From NCBI RefSeq assembly GCF_000383915.1, contig NZ_KB912942.1:3021195-3085194 (forward strand): 64,000 nucleotides of DNA, given 5' to 3'. The notes below the pieces were generated by a model. The model was not told where the DNA came from and ran no database searches. It worked only from the letters and a program-made list of their open reading frames with translations. Position 1 is the stretch's first letter. Each line of letters begins with the position of its first letter. Of this stretch, positions 1-8,503 are shown piece by piece. Source of the DNA: Amycolatopsis benzoatilytica AK 16/65 (GTDB lineage: Bacteria > Actinomycetota > Actinomycetes > Mycobacteriales > Pseudonocardiaceae). The translations under genes were made by a program, and so were the position numbers.

Positions 1-1
1 G

Positions 2-919
2 CGGCTCGCCGACGCCAGAGAAGACGGAGACGCCGTCCACGCGGTCATCCGCGGCTGGGCCGTGAACAACGACGGCGGCGAGCGCGCCGATTACCGCACC
101 CCCAGCGGCGGCGGCCAGGCCGCCGTGGTGCTGGAGGCGTTGCGGGCAGCGGAGATCGACGCCGTCAGCTACGTGGAAGCACACGGCAGCGGCACGCTCC
201 TCGGCGACGCGCTGGAGGTCGACGCCCTCGACCGCGCCTTCCGGCTCGCCGGGATTCCCGGGTGCCTGATCGGCTCGATCAAGCCCGCGATCGGCCACCT
301 CGACGGCGCCTCCGGGGTGGTCGGCCTCATCAAGGCCGCCCTCGTCGCGCGGCACGGGACAGCCCCGCCGACCGCGCACTTGCGGCGCCCGAACCCGCAC
401 CTCCCCCTTTCCGCCGGCGGTTTCGCCGTCAACACCGAGCCCGTCGAACTGGCCGCGCCCCGCCGGATCGGAGTCAGCTCGTTCGGGCTCGGCGGGACGA
501 ACGCGCACGTGGTCCTCGAACAGCCGCCGCCGGTGCGCCGCCCGGCGACGGCGCCCGCGCAGCACGTGCTCGTGCTGTCCGCCCGCACCCCGCAGGCGCT
601 GGCGGCGACCGCGGCCCGGCTCCGCGAGCGGCTGGCCCGCGAACCGGACCTGCCGCTGGCCGACGTCGCGTTCACCCTGGCCACCGGCCGCCGGGCCTGG
701 CCTTGCCGGCAGTTCGAGATCGTGCCGGACCGGTTGTCGTCCGCCCAGGCTGACGAGTGCCCGGATCTGGCGCATCTCGGCAGGGTCTGGGCAGCGGGAG
801 GCACGCCGGACTGGTCGACGATGTTCGCTCCCGGCGGCCGCCGCCGCGTGTGGTTGCCGACCTATCCGTTCGAACGCATTCGCCATTGGGCCAACGGCGT
901 TCCGGTGCTGCCCGAATGA
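2..919 (+). CDS. Type I polyketide synthase, C-terminal ketosynthase part (5' end outside window)
   Basis: The reading frame is open from base 2, so the gene starts before the window. It shows the C-terminal half of a beta-ketoacyl synthase: the EAHGSGT block (His at 182-184) and the KPAIGHLDGASG block (His at 296-298) are two of the three catalytic residues; the cysteine lies upstream. GTNAHVVLEQ ends the KS domain and a normal KS-to-AT linker follows (VLSARTP, then VAFTLATGRRAW). The protein then passes directly into the post-AT tail (PDWSTMF, WLPTYPFERIRHW) and stops. No GHSxG acyltransferase core is present, so extender units must be loaded in trans or the module is decayed. The stop lies 2 bases from the convergent regulator. 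An MbtH-like gene nearby supports a biosynthetic cluster border. Confidence 0.9.
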   Translation, partial: RLADAREDGDAVHAVIRGWAVNNDGGERADYRTPSGGGQAAVVLEALRAAEIDAVSYVEAHGSGTLLGDALEVDALDRAFRLAGIPGCLIGSIKPAIGHLDGASGVVGLIKAALVARHGTAPPTAHLRRPNPHLPLSAGGFAVNTEPVELAAPRRIGVSSFGLGGTNAHVVLEQPPPVRRPATAPAQHVLVLSARTPQALAATAARLRERLAREPDLPLADVAFTLATGRRAWPCRQFEIVPDRLSSAQADECPDLAHLGRVWAAGGTPDWSTMFAPGGRRRVWLPTYPFERIRHWANGVPVLPE

Positions 920-921
920 GG

Positions 922-1890
922 TCAGCGCGCGTCGCACAACGGCGCATCGCTCGCCCGCACCAACGACGCGCCCAGCTCCGTCGCGGTGTGCAGCACCTTC
1001 CGCCCCGCCCGCACAGTCATGATCAACCCGGCATTGCGCAACGCACTGGCATGCTCGGAAGCCGACGACAGGCTGACCCCGGCCTGCACCGCGAGCTCCG
1101 TGGTCCCGCGCGGCACCACGGCGGCCCGCAGAATCGCCGCCCGGCGAGCCCCGACCAGCGCCGACAGGCCGTCGCCGCTCGATCTGCCGGGCCCGCTTCG
1201 CGCCGACACGCCCGGAATCGGATACACCACGGTCACCGGCTCGCCCGCCCCGCCCGGGATCACCACTGTCTCCGGAGCGAGGCACGACGGCACGAAGTCC
1301 AGCCCGTGCGGCGCGGGCAGGTCCCGGTCGGCCGGGCTGCCGATCTCCACGACGTTCCCGAGCCGGCCGATCGCGGCGGAAACCGAGCCGATCGCGCTCG
1401 CCACGCCCTGGCGCAGCATGATGTGCCCGCGCTGGGCCAGGTCTGCCTGCGCGGTGGCCGCGATCTCCGCCCAGCGCGGCTCCACCAGGCTGCGGTAGCC
1501 CTCCTCGACGGCTTTCACCAGCGCCGCCCTCGCCTCTTCGCTCCCCGCGGCGAGGTCGTTCAGCCACGCGGCGGGCTGCTTCAGCCGGAACGTCGCCGCG
1601 AGGTCCGCACGCACCCGGTCCGCAGGAATGGCCGCGAGATCGTCGAGAGCGGAGCCGATCTCGGCGCGGCGCGAGACGAGGAAGTCCGGCACCTCGCCGC
1701 GCGCGGAGAACAGGTCGAACAGCGGCCGGATCGGCCGGTGCGGCCGCAACCGCACCGGGAAATGCCCCGCGGAACGCGCGTCTCTTCTCAGCCGGCACAG
1801 GGCGCCGAGCAGTTCGACAACCGGAAGGGGGCCTTCGAGAAAACGGACGGACTGAAATGACTCCAGGGTCAGATGAAGCCGGATCACCAT
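922..1890 (-). CDS. ArsR-like winged-helix transcriptional regulator
   Basis: A 322-residue protein with an unassigned N-terminal two thirds and a C-terminal helix-turn-helix (about residues 235-310, containing VVPRGTTELAVQAGVSLSSASEHASALRNAG and then an RAGRKVLH wing). The layout matches actinobacterial ArsR/SmtB-like regulators with a long N-terminal effector region. I see no metal-binding cysteine pair, so metal sensing is unlikely. The gene converges on the polyketide synthase end and is probably a local regulator of that cluster. The ligand cannot be inferred. Confidence 0.75.
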   Translation of the reverse strand: MVIRLHLTLESFQSVRFLEGPLPVVELLGALCRLRRDARSAGHFPVRLRPHRPIRPLFDLFSARGEVPDFLVSRRAEIGSALDDLAAIPADRVRADLAATFRLKQPAAWLNDLAAGSEEARAALVKAVEEGYRSLVEPRWAEIAATAQADLAQRGHIMLRQGVASAIGSVSAAIGRLGNVVEIGSPADRDLPAPHGLDFVPSCLAPETVVIPGGAGEPVTVVYPIPGVSARSGPGRSSGDGLSALVGARRAAILRAAVVPRGTTELAVQAGVSLSSASEHASALRNAGLIMTVRAGRKVLHTATELGASLVRASDAPLCDAR

Positions 1891-2080
1891 ACCACCGATC
1901 TGACGGAAACGCCGTTGAATCCCCTCCCGGCGAAGTCAATCAGATCCGCGTACATGAAGAATACAATCGCGGCCGCCCCGGCGAGCAGACCGCTCGGAGA
2001 ATGCGAAAGAATTCCGCGTCGGCATGTTTTATTCCGCGGCCGGCGGGCCCTTTTCCGGCTTTCCCGGCCGCCGGGCGACG

Positions 2081-2311
2081 TCAGCGCGGGGGCGGCTCAG
2101 CGGAGTCCGACATCGCCACGACCAACGAGGCCGGCCGCAGGTCAGTCCAGCTTTCGTTGACATAGTCCAGGCACTCGGCCCGCGAGGCCGGTCCGTGAAC
2201 GATCGTCCATCCGGCCGGGACGGCGGCGAACTCGGGCCACAGCGAGTGCTGATTCTCGGCATTGACCAGGACGAGATAAACGCCATTCTCGTCTTCGAAC
2301 GGATTGGTCAC
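2081..2311 (-). CDS. MbtH-like protein
   Basis: A 76-residue protein with the full MbtH signature: NPF near the start, [43 protein letters not shown]. MbtH proteins bind NRPS adenylation domains and are needed for their solubility or activity. The start is GTG at 2311 with AGGAG upstream. No NRPS gene is visible in this window, so its partner must lie to the left or elsewhere in the genome. It is separated from the regulator at 922-1890 by about 190 bases in which I see no gene. Confidence 0.95.
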   Translation of the reverse strand: MTNPFEDENGVYLVLVNAENQHSLWPEFAAVPAGWTIVHGPASRAECLDYVNESWTDLRPASLVVAMSDSAEPPPR

Positions 2312-2475
2312 AACGTTCTCCTATTCCGGCCAGCGGCTGTGCGGCACGGAGAGCAGGATAGCCCAGCATTGCCACGACGACGAGCAGTTTGCCGACAAAA
2401 GCCGGGCCGCTCCCGGATTCTTCGAAATGCCGGCCGGCGGTGAGACAGACCCTCGCCCCGGCAGCCGGACCTCGG

Positions 2476-3390
2476 CTACGACGGCACCCAGCTGCGTCCG
2501 GTCTCGATCAGCAGCTGCCGCATCGCCGATCCGGCTGCGGAAAGCCGCTCCCCTCGCCGATGGGCGAGCACGATCCGGCGGCTCGGCGGGCGCGGCGAAA
2601 CCGAGGTCAGCACCCGGATGTCGCTGCGGAGGCTGTAGAGCGAGAGCCGGGGCACCAGCGCGATGCCCATGCCGACCGCGACCATCGCCTGTGCTTCCTG
2701 ATAGCTGCGCGCTTCGAAGCTGACGATCGGCTCGAACCCCGCCGCGTCGCAGGCCGCGTGCAGCAGCGCCAGGACGTTGGGCGAAGTGCGGATGATCCAC
2801 GGTTCGTGCCGGAGTTCTTCCATCCGCACCGACGATCGACTGGCCAGATGATGGCTGGCGGGCACCAGCAACACGTTGGGGTCGCGGAAGATCAGCTCGC
2901 TGGTCAGGCTTTTCCCGATTTCGCCGGCGGGCCGTTCGCGATCCCAGGTGATGGCCAGCTCGATCTCGCGCGATTCCAGCAGCTGTTCGAGCCCGGAGAG
3001 CTGGGCACTGTGGACGCGCAGGTCGACCCCGGGATGACGCTCGCGGAACGCGGAGATCGCCGCCGGCAGGAAGGACTCGGTCACCGTCGGGACAGTGCCG
3101 AGCCGCAACGTTCCGGTGTTGAGACCAGCCAGGTCGCGGAGTTCCTCGTGGGCCGCCGACACGATGCGCTCGATCTTTTCCGCATGGCGCACCACCGCAC
3201 GCCCCGCTTCGGTGAGAGTCACGCCGCGCGGCCGGCGTTCGATGAGGGGCTGGCCCGCCTCATCCTCCAGCTGCCCGATCTGCTGGGAGACAGCGGAAAC
3301 GGTGTAGCGCAGATGCTCCGCCGCCGCGGTCAGCGAGCCCGCGCGGGAAACCTCGACCAGTACGAGCATCCGCCGGATGTCCATCCTCAT
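2476..3390 (-). CDS. LysR-family transcriptional regulator (tcuR-like position)
   Basis: A 304-residue LysR regulator. The N-terminal winged helix contains GSLTAAAEHLRYTVSAVSQQIGQLE, followed by RPRGVTLTEAGRAVV. The effector domain covers about residues 90-290 (GTLRLGTVPTVTESFLPAAI onwards). It is transcribed away from the prpF-MFS-tcuA operon across a 108-base intergenic region that holds dyads. That is the standard arrangement of a LysR activator with its target operon, here probably responding to a tricarboxylate. The ligand is inferred from context only. Confidence 0.9.
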   Translation of the reverse strand: MRMDIRRMLVLVEVSRAGSLTAAAEHLRYTVSAVSQQIGQLEDEAGQPLIERRPRGVTLTEAGRAVVRHAEKIERIVSAAHEELRDLAGLNTGTLRLGTVPTVTESFLPAAISAFRERHPGVDLRVHSAQLSGLEQLLESREIELAITWDRERPAGEIGKSLTSELIFRDPNVLLVPASHHLASRSSVRMEELRHEPWIIRTSPNVLALLHAACDAAGFEPIVSFEARSYQEAQAMVAVGMGIALVPRLSLYSLRSDIRVLTSVSPRPPSRRIVLAHRRGERLSAAGSAMRQLLIETGRSWVPS

Positions 3391-3400
3391 CCGCTCAGCC

Positions 3401-3455
3401 TACAGCTCAGCTTAAGCCGCCTTGAGCAGGTTTAGCTGGTTTGAACCGGCACGGT
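3401..3455. promoter_or_regulatory. Divergent LysR/prpF promoter region with dyads
   Basis: Between the divergent LysR and prpF genes lie an interrupted dyad (GCTCA, 13 bases, TGAGC) and a second inverted repeat GGTT-TG-AACC. LysR activators bind T-N11-A type dyads just upstream of their targets, so these are candidate sites. This is pattern matching only. Confidence 0.35.
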
Positions 3456-3498
3456 GGCTCACGCTTGCCCTGGAAGCGAGCAACCAAAGGAGTTCGAG

Positions 3499-4674
3499 GT
3501 GAATCCCATGGCAGCCACAGTGGATCTGGCGGGGGTGTGGGTGCGCGGCGGCACGAGCAAGTGCTGGATCTTCGCCGCCGACGCGGTGGCGGAGTTGCCG
3601 CTCGATCTCGACGCGGTGCTGGCGAACGCGCTCGGCTCGGGCGACCGCCGGCAGATCGACGGGGTCGGCGGAGCGACGTCGACGACGTCGAAGGTGGCGG
3701 TCGTCGCACGGTCGGCTACGCCAGGCGCCGAGATCGAGTATCTCTTCGGCCAGGTGGGGATCGCCGACCGGGTCGTCGAGTGGGGCAGCAACTGCGGAAA
3801 CTGCGCCACGGCCGTCGGCCTCTACGCCGTGCAGGAAGGACTCGTCGCCGTCGACGGCGACGTGACGACCGTGCGGCTGCGCAACGTCAACACCGGCGCC
3901 ACCCTGCACACCGCGGTCGCCACGCCCGGCGGCCGAGTGCCGCAAAGCGGAGAAACCCTCGTGCCGGGCGTCGAATCGGGCGGTGTGCCGGTGGCGCTGA
4001 CCTTCGCCGGACCGTTCGATCCGGCCACGTCGTTCCCCACTCGCCGAGCCCGCCAGATCGTCAGCGCGGGCGGAGCGACCGCCGAGGTCAGCATCGTCAA
4101 CGCGGGCGCACCCGCGATCCTGATCGACGCGAACAGCCTGGGGATGACCGCGACCGAAGACGCCGACGAGATCGCCGCGCGGCTGCCGGCATTGACCGCC
4201 TTCCGGGCGGCTGGTGCGGTCCTGCACGGGCTGGTCCGGCCCGGCCAACCCGCGCCCAACGCGGTCCCGAAGACGGGAGTCGTCGGCCCGGCGACGGACT
4301 ACCGGACGTCCAACGGCACGCTTGTCCTAGCATCGGACTACGACATCGCGGTCCGGATGCTTTCCATGCACGCCGCGCACCCGGCGATCGGGCTGACCTC
4401 CGCCGTCGCGGTGGCGGTCGCCGCCGCTGCCCGAGGCAGCGTCGTGCACTCCCTGCTCGGCGGCGAACGCCCGACCCTGCGGATCGGGACGCTGGCCGGG
4501 GTGGTCGAGGTCGACTGGACCCGCTCTCGCTCCGGCGTGGTCGACGCGGTCTCGTTGCACCGAGCGGCGCGCCGGCTCGCCACGGCGGTCGTGCACGTCC
4601 CGACCACGACCGGCCCGCAACACGAACCCGCGGTCAGTACCGCATCCGCGAGCGCGCTCGCGGTGTCACGCTAG
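3499..4674 (+). CDS. prpF: PrpF-family aconitate/methylaconitate isomerase
   Basis: A 391-residue member of the PrpF family (diaminopimelate-epimerase fold), which isomerises 2-methylaconitate, aconitate or oxalomesaconate. Visible family blocks are WVRGGTSKCWIF at the start, GATSTTSKVA, and the conserved SNCGNCATAVG segment. GTG at 3499 is chosen because AAAGGAG lies 6 bases upstream; an ATG three codons later is an alternative. It begins the MFS-tcuA operon. PrpF proteins can interconvert trans- and cis-aconitate, which fits a tricarballylate/trans-aconitate pathway better than propionate use, because no prpB, prpC or prpD is nearby. Confidence 0.85.
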   Translation: MNPMAATVDLAGVWVRGGTSKCWIFAADAVAELPLDLDAVLANALGSGDRRQIDGVGGATSTTSKVAVVARSATPGAEIEYLFGQVGIADRVVEWGSNCGNCATAVGLYAVQEGLVAVDGDVTTVRLRNVNTGATLHTAVATPGGRVPQSGETLVPGVESGGVPVALTFAGPFDPATSFPTRRARQIVSAGGATAEVSIVNAGAPAILIDANSLGMTATEDADEIAARLPALTAFRAAGAVLHGLVRPGQPAPNAVPKTGVVGPATDYRTSNGTLVLASDYDIAVRMLSMHAAHPAIGLTSAVAVAVAAAARGSVVHSLLGGERPTLRIGTLAGVVEVDWTRSRSGVVDAVSLHRAARRLATAVVHVPTTTGPQHEPAVSTASASALAVSR

Positions 4675-4735
4675 AGGACGCGCGCGCAGCTGCCGCCCGT
4701 TCGCTCCCCGCGCCACTTCTATCAAGGAGGATAGA

Positions 4736-6163
4736 GTGCTCACCCCCACCACGACGGCCGCCCGGCTGGACCGTCTCCCGATCACCAGACCGCACAAGTT
4801 CGCGCTGGCCACGCTGGCCTTCGTGTTTCTCTTCGAATTCGGCGACCTGAACACCTTCGCCTACGTCGCGCCCGCGCTGACCAAGCATCTCGGCTTCTCC
4901 GTCCAGGACATCGCGGTCGTCACCTCGGCCGCGTTCCTGGGCATGGCGGTCGGCGCCGCCTTCGGCGGCCGGCTCTCGGACCTGATCGGCCGCAAACGCG
5001 CGCTGCTCTTCTCCACCTCGCTGTTCTCGGTGTTCTCGCTGGTCAACGCGGCTGGGTTCAACGTGCCGAGCTTCGTCGTCTTCCGCTTCCTGACCGGGGT
5101 CGGCCTGTCCGCGATGGTGGTCGCCGCGACGACCTACATTTCCGAGGTCATGCCTGCCGCCCGGCGCGGCCGGATGCAGTCCGCGGTCATGGCCGTCGGC
5201 CTGGCTGGCATCCCGTTCATGTCGTTCTCCGCGCGGGGCATCGTGCCGCTGGGCGAGGGCACCTGGCGACTGGTCTTCGTGCTCGGCTCCGCGGCTTTGC
5301 TGGCTCTCCCCGCGCTTGCGGTACTGCCCGAAAGCCCGCGCTGGCTCGTGCACAAGGATCGGCTGCCCGCTGCCGAGTCCGTCCTCGCCCGGCTGGAACG
5401 GCATGCCGGACCGCTGCCTCCGCTCCCCGAGATCTCCGCCGCGCCGCCGGCGACCGCTCCGACCAGCAGCTACCGACAGCTGTTCACGAGTCCGTACGGC
5501 CGCACCACGATCTTCCTCGCCGTCGTGTGGATCTTCCAGACCCTCGGCTTCTACGGCTTCGTCGCCTGGGTGCCCACCCTGCTGACCCAGCACGGCTTCA
5601 GCGTCGCCAAGTCTCTCGGGTTCTCCGCCCTCACGACGATCGGCGCCGTCCCCGGAGCACTGCTCGCCTGGCCGGTCACCGATCGCTTCGGGCGCAAGGT
5701 CCCGCTCGTGGTGGTGGCTCTCGCCACCGCGGCGAGCGGACTGGCCTACGGCCTGACCTTCAACCCGGTCGCCATCGTCGTTTTCGGGTTCTGCGTCAAC
5801 CTCCTGATCCAGACCTTCGCCACCCTCCTCTATGCCTACAGCCCCGAGCTTTTCCCGACCGGGCTGCGCAACGCCGGGCACGGGCTGGTGTACGGAACCG
5901 GGCGGCTGGCGAACATCTTCGGCCCGATGCTCGTCGCCTCGCTCTTCGCCGGACTCGGCTACCAAGCGGTGTTCGTGTACATCGCGGCCTGCTGGCTGAT
6001 CGTCGCGCTGGCGATCGCGTTCTTCGGTCCCCGCACCGGCGAACGGCCGCTAGAGGCTCTCTCGGCGCGGACCGGCGCTCCGCCCGCTGCCGCCCGCCGC
6101 GTCGAGTCGCCGCGGAAAAGCCCAGTGCACACCACCGACACCGCCGAAGGGACAGTTCGTTGA
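4736..6163 (+). CDS. MFS transporter, metabolite:proton symporter type (tcuC-like)
   Basis: A 475-residue major facilitator with about 12 membrane segments. The loop 2-3 motif GGRLSDLIGRKRALL and the PESPRWL sequence after segment 6 are typical of the sugar/metabolite symporter branch. A cytoplasmic loop of about 40 residues (PLPPLPEISAAPPATAP) splits the two halves. Start GTG 4736 follows an AAGGAGG site. It overlaps the tcuA-like gene, whose TTG start shares the stop codon bases. The position suggests uptake of the organic acid used by the operon, presumably a tricarboxylate. The substrate is inferred from neighbours. Confidence 0.85.
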   Translation: MLTPTTTAARLDRLPITRPHKFALATLAFVFLFEFGDLNTFAYVAPALTKHLGFSVQDIAVVTSAAFLGMAVGAAFGGRLSDLIGRKRALLFSTSLFSVFSLVNAAGFNVPSFVVFRFLTGVGLSAMVVAATTYISEVMPAARRGRMQSAVMAVGLAGIPFMSFSARGIVPLGEGTWRLVFVLGSAALLALPALAVLPESPRWLVHKDRLPAAESVLARLERHAGPLPPLPEISAAPPATAPTSSYRQLFTSPYGRTTIFLAVVWIFQTLGFYGFVAWVPTLLTQHGFSVAKSLGFSALTTIGAVPGALLAWPVTDRFGRKVPLVVVALATAASGLAYGLTFNPVAIVVFGFCVNLLIQTFATLLYAYSPELFPTGLRNAGHGLVYGTGRLANIFGPMLVASLFAGLGYQAVFVYIAACWLIVALAIAFFGPRTGERPLEALSARTGAPPAAARRVESPRKSPVHTTDTAEGTVR

Positions 6164-7653
6164 ACGCGTCTGCAGAGACCGCGAACCAGGGAAAGGCCGC
6201 CGACGTGATCGTCGTGGGCGGCGGCAACGCGGCCTTCACCGCCGCCCACGCCGCCGCCGTGCGGGGCCGCCGGGTGCTGCTTCTCGAAAAGGCTCCGCGC
6301 GAGCAGTTCGGCGGAAACAGCTACTACACGGCGGGAGCCACCCGGATCGCGCACAGCGGCCTCGCGGATCTCGTGGACTTCATCGAACCGGACGAACGCC
6401 ATTCCGCCACCGAGGTGCCGCCCTACTCGACCGCCGACTACGCCGGCGACCTGGCGAAGGTCACGAATGGCCGCAACGACCCGGATCTCACCGAGACACT
6501 GGTCGCCGAGGCCGCGCCGGGGCTTCGCTGGCTGCACTCGCTCGGCCTCAAATACCGGTTGATGTACGAACGGCAGTCCTACCAGCGCGCCGACGGCACC
6601 TACCTGTTCTGGGGCGGGCTGCACGTCGGCAACGTCGGCGGCGGCGAAGGACTCATGCACGACCACCTCCGGGTCGCCCAGCGGCTGGGCACCGAAATCC
6701 GCTACGGACAGGACGTTTTCGATCTGCGCACCGAGAACGGAGCGGTCGCGGGAGTGAAAGTACGCCGGCCCGACGGCACCGTTGAGGAGCTCCGGTCGGA
6801 TTCCGTCATCCTCGCCGCGGGCGGCTTCGAAGCCGATCGCGAACTGCGACGCACGCACCTCGGACCGGGCTGGGAGAACGCCAAAGTCCGGGGCACTCCG
6901 TACAACACCGGTCAGATGCTCACCGCGGCTCTCGAACTCGGCGCGGCCAAGGGCGGAGACTGGCGGTCCTGTCACTCCACCCAGTGGGACGCGTTCACCC
7001 CCGGCAACGAATCCAACCGCGAGCTGACCAACCGGCTGACCCGGCAAAGCTATCCGCTCGGCATCCTCGTCAACCGCGACGGAGAGCGATTCCTCGACGA
7101 GGGAGCGGACTTCCGCAACTACACCTACGCCAAGTACGGCAAGGAAATCCTCGAGCAGCCCGGCTCCGTCGCCTACCAGGTCTTCGATGCCGCCCTCCGG
7201 CCGATGCTGCGTCCGGAGGAGTACGACATGCCGGGAGTCTCGGTGGCGACCGCGCACAGTCTCGAAGAACTGGCCGAGCGGATCGGCGTCGATCCCGAAC
7301 GGCTGGCCAAGACGATCAACGACTACAACAGCTCGATCGACCTCTCGATCCCGTTCGACCCCAACGTCAAAGACGGCCGCCGCGCCGACACGACACCGCC
7401 GAAAAGCAATTGGGCGGCTCCTCTCACCGCCGGGCCCTTCTACGCCTATGCCGTCACCTGCGGCATCACCTTCACTTTCGGCGGGCTGAAAGGCGACCCG
7501 CACGGGCGCGTCCTCGACGACCGAGACAGTCCGATTCCCGGTCTCTACGCCTGCGGCGAAATGCTCGGCGGTCTCTTCTCCGGCAACTATCCCGGCGGCT
7601 CGGGTCTTGCGGCGGGGGTCGTCTTCGGCCGCCGCGCGGGCTCGCTCGCCTGA
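6160..7653 (+). CDS. tcuA: FAD-dependent tricarballylate dehydrogenase-like protein (TcuA family)
   Basis: A 497-residue flavoprotein of the succinate dehydrogenase/fumarate reductase family. The ADP-binding GGGNAAF motif is near residue 18, followed by LLLEKAP and GGNSYYTAGATRIAH. VILAAGGFE and the C-terminal LYACGEMLGGLFSGNYPGGSGLAAGVVFG are family FAD blocks. TcuA oxidises tricarballylate to cis-aconitate. The start is TTG at 6160, which overlaps the transporter stop and is preceded by GAAGGGA; upstream frame-open sequence belongs to the transporter gene in another frame. The usual reoxidation partner TcuB (iron-sulfur/heme membrane protein) is not present. Confidence 0.85.
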   Translation: MNASAETANQGKAADVIVVGGGNAAFTAAHAAAVRGRRVLLLEKAPREQFGGNSYYTAGATRIAHSGLADLVDFIEPDERHSATEVPPYSTADYAGDLAKVTNGRNDPDLTETLVAEAAPGLRWLHSLGLKYRLMYERQSYQRADGTYLFWGGLHVGNVGGGEGLMHDHLRVAQRLGTEIRYGQDVFDLRTENGAVAGVKVRRPDGTVEELRSDSVILAAGGFEADRELRRTHLGPGWENAKVRGTPYNTGQMLTAALELGAAKGGDWRSCHSTQWDAFTPGNESNRELTNRLTRQSYPLGILVNRDGERFLDEGADFRNYTYAKYGKEILEQPGSVAYQVFDAALRPMLRPEEYDMPGVSVATAHSLEELAERIGVDPERLAKTINDYNSSIDLSIPFDPNVKDGRRADTTPPKSNWAAPLTAGPFYAYAVTCGITFTFGGLKGDPHGRVLDDRDSPIPGLYACGEMLGGLFSGNYPGGSGLAAGVVFGRRAGSLA

Positions 7654-7696
7654 AGCGCGCGACCGAGCCAACCTGGCATTCGCCGGGATGGAAGGA

Positions 7697-7734
7697 GGGC
7701 GCCGCCGCCGGCCGCCAACGCGGTGGCGGCGCCC
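7697..7734. terminator. Bidirectional hairpin between tcuA and GH12
   Basis: A GC hairpin with arms GGGCGCCGCC and GGCGGCGCCC sits between two convergent genes and ends 6 bases before the GH12 stop. It probably terminates both transcripts. It has no T-tract, as is common in high-GC actinomycetes. Confidence 0.6.
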
Positions 7735-7740
7735 CCCGGT

Positions 7741-8433
7741 TCAGGAGGCGGAGACCGAGTAGCTGCTGGCGGTGAAGTTCGATCCGCCGGGCGACGAGGT
7801 GATCTCGAAGCCGAACTGCACTTCGCCGAGCGTCACGTCGCCGTACCAGCCCTGCGCCTTGATCCAGTTGAGCACGGCCAGCACGTCCACCCAGCCGGAG
7901 TCGGTGTTGGACGTGCGCACGAACGAGAACACCGCGTTGCTGCCGTTCGATCCCCGGTAGACGTCCCAGGTGTGGCCGCCCACGCTCGCGGTCGTCTGCC
8001 GGGTGCCGAGCGGCCCCACCGCGCCCTGCTTGTTCATCCAGAGCATGATCTCGTAGGCGTTGTTGTTCGCCCAGATGTCGTAGGCGGTCTCGTAGGCGCC
8101 GCTGCCGGGACGGCTGACGGTGAAGGTGCTGGTGACGCTGCCCAGTGAACTCAGCGTCCGGCCGACGTTCCTCGCCGAGTGCGGGTAGGACTTGATTCCG
8201 CCGGTGGCGGGGTGATCGGCCCAGACGCCGAAGTTCGTCCCGGAGTTGGCCCAGATCGTCTGGGGTCCGGCTCCGCTGCCCCAGACGTCGTTGCGAACGG
8301 TGTAGCCGCCGTTGGACCAGGTCGCCCACTTGTCCGACGAAGACCAGGTCGCGGCTTCGGCTGTTCCTGCTGTCGTGGCCACTGCCGCGGTGGCCAGTAC
8401 CGCTGCCAGAAGAGAACGCACTGCCTTGTGCAT
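7741..8433 (-). CDS. Secreted GH12 endoglucanase/xyloglucanase
   Basis: A 230-residue glycoside hydrolase family 12 enzyme with a Sec signal peptide (cleavage after about residue 28, GTAEA-A). The catalytic glutamates are visible: Glu128 in AYEIMLWMNKQG (nucleophile) and Glu210 in VQFGFEITSS (acid/base). The typical GH12 N-terminus GGYTVRNDVWGSGAGPQTIW is present. The length is that of the bare catalytic domain, with no cellulose-binding module. GH12 enzymes cleave beta-1,4-glucan or xyloglucan outside the cell. It lies downstream of, and on the same strand as, the GH3 gene, with a strong terminator between them. Confidence 0.93.
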   Translation of the reverse strand: MHKAVRSLLAAVLATAAVATTAGTAEAATWSSSDKWATWSNGGYTVRNDVWGSGAGPQTIWANSGTNFGVWADHPATGGIKSYPHSARNVGRTLSSLGSVTSTFTVSRPGSGAYETAYDIWANNNAYEIMLWMNKQGAVGPLGTRQTTASVGGHTWDVYRGSNGSNAVFSFVRTSNTDSGWVDVLAVLNWIKAQGWYGDVTLGEVQFGFEITSSPGGSNFTASSYSVSAS

Positions 8434-8469
8434 CGATTCTCCTTCCGTTGCCGGGCTGCTCCGCCCGGT

Positions 8470-8498
8470 CGCCGGGGCCCGCGGGTCGGGCCCCGGCG
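8470..8498 (-). terminator. Terminator hairpin after GH3 gene
   Basis: A perfect 12-bp stem (CGCCGGGGCCCG with CGGGCCCCGGCG) and 5-base loop lies 5 bases after the GH3 stop. It separates GH3 from GH12 transcription, so GH12 probably has its own promoter or is expressed by read-through. Confidence 0.65.
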
Positions 8499-8503
8499 TG
8501 CCC

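Noticed and set aside
5527..6159. N-terminal extension of the TcuA-like protein
   Set aside because: This part is the transporter gene read in another frame; the TTG at 6160 with a ribosome site gives the normal family length.
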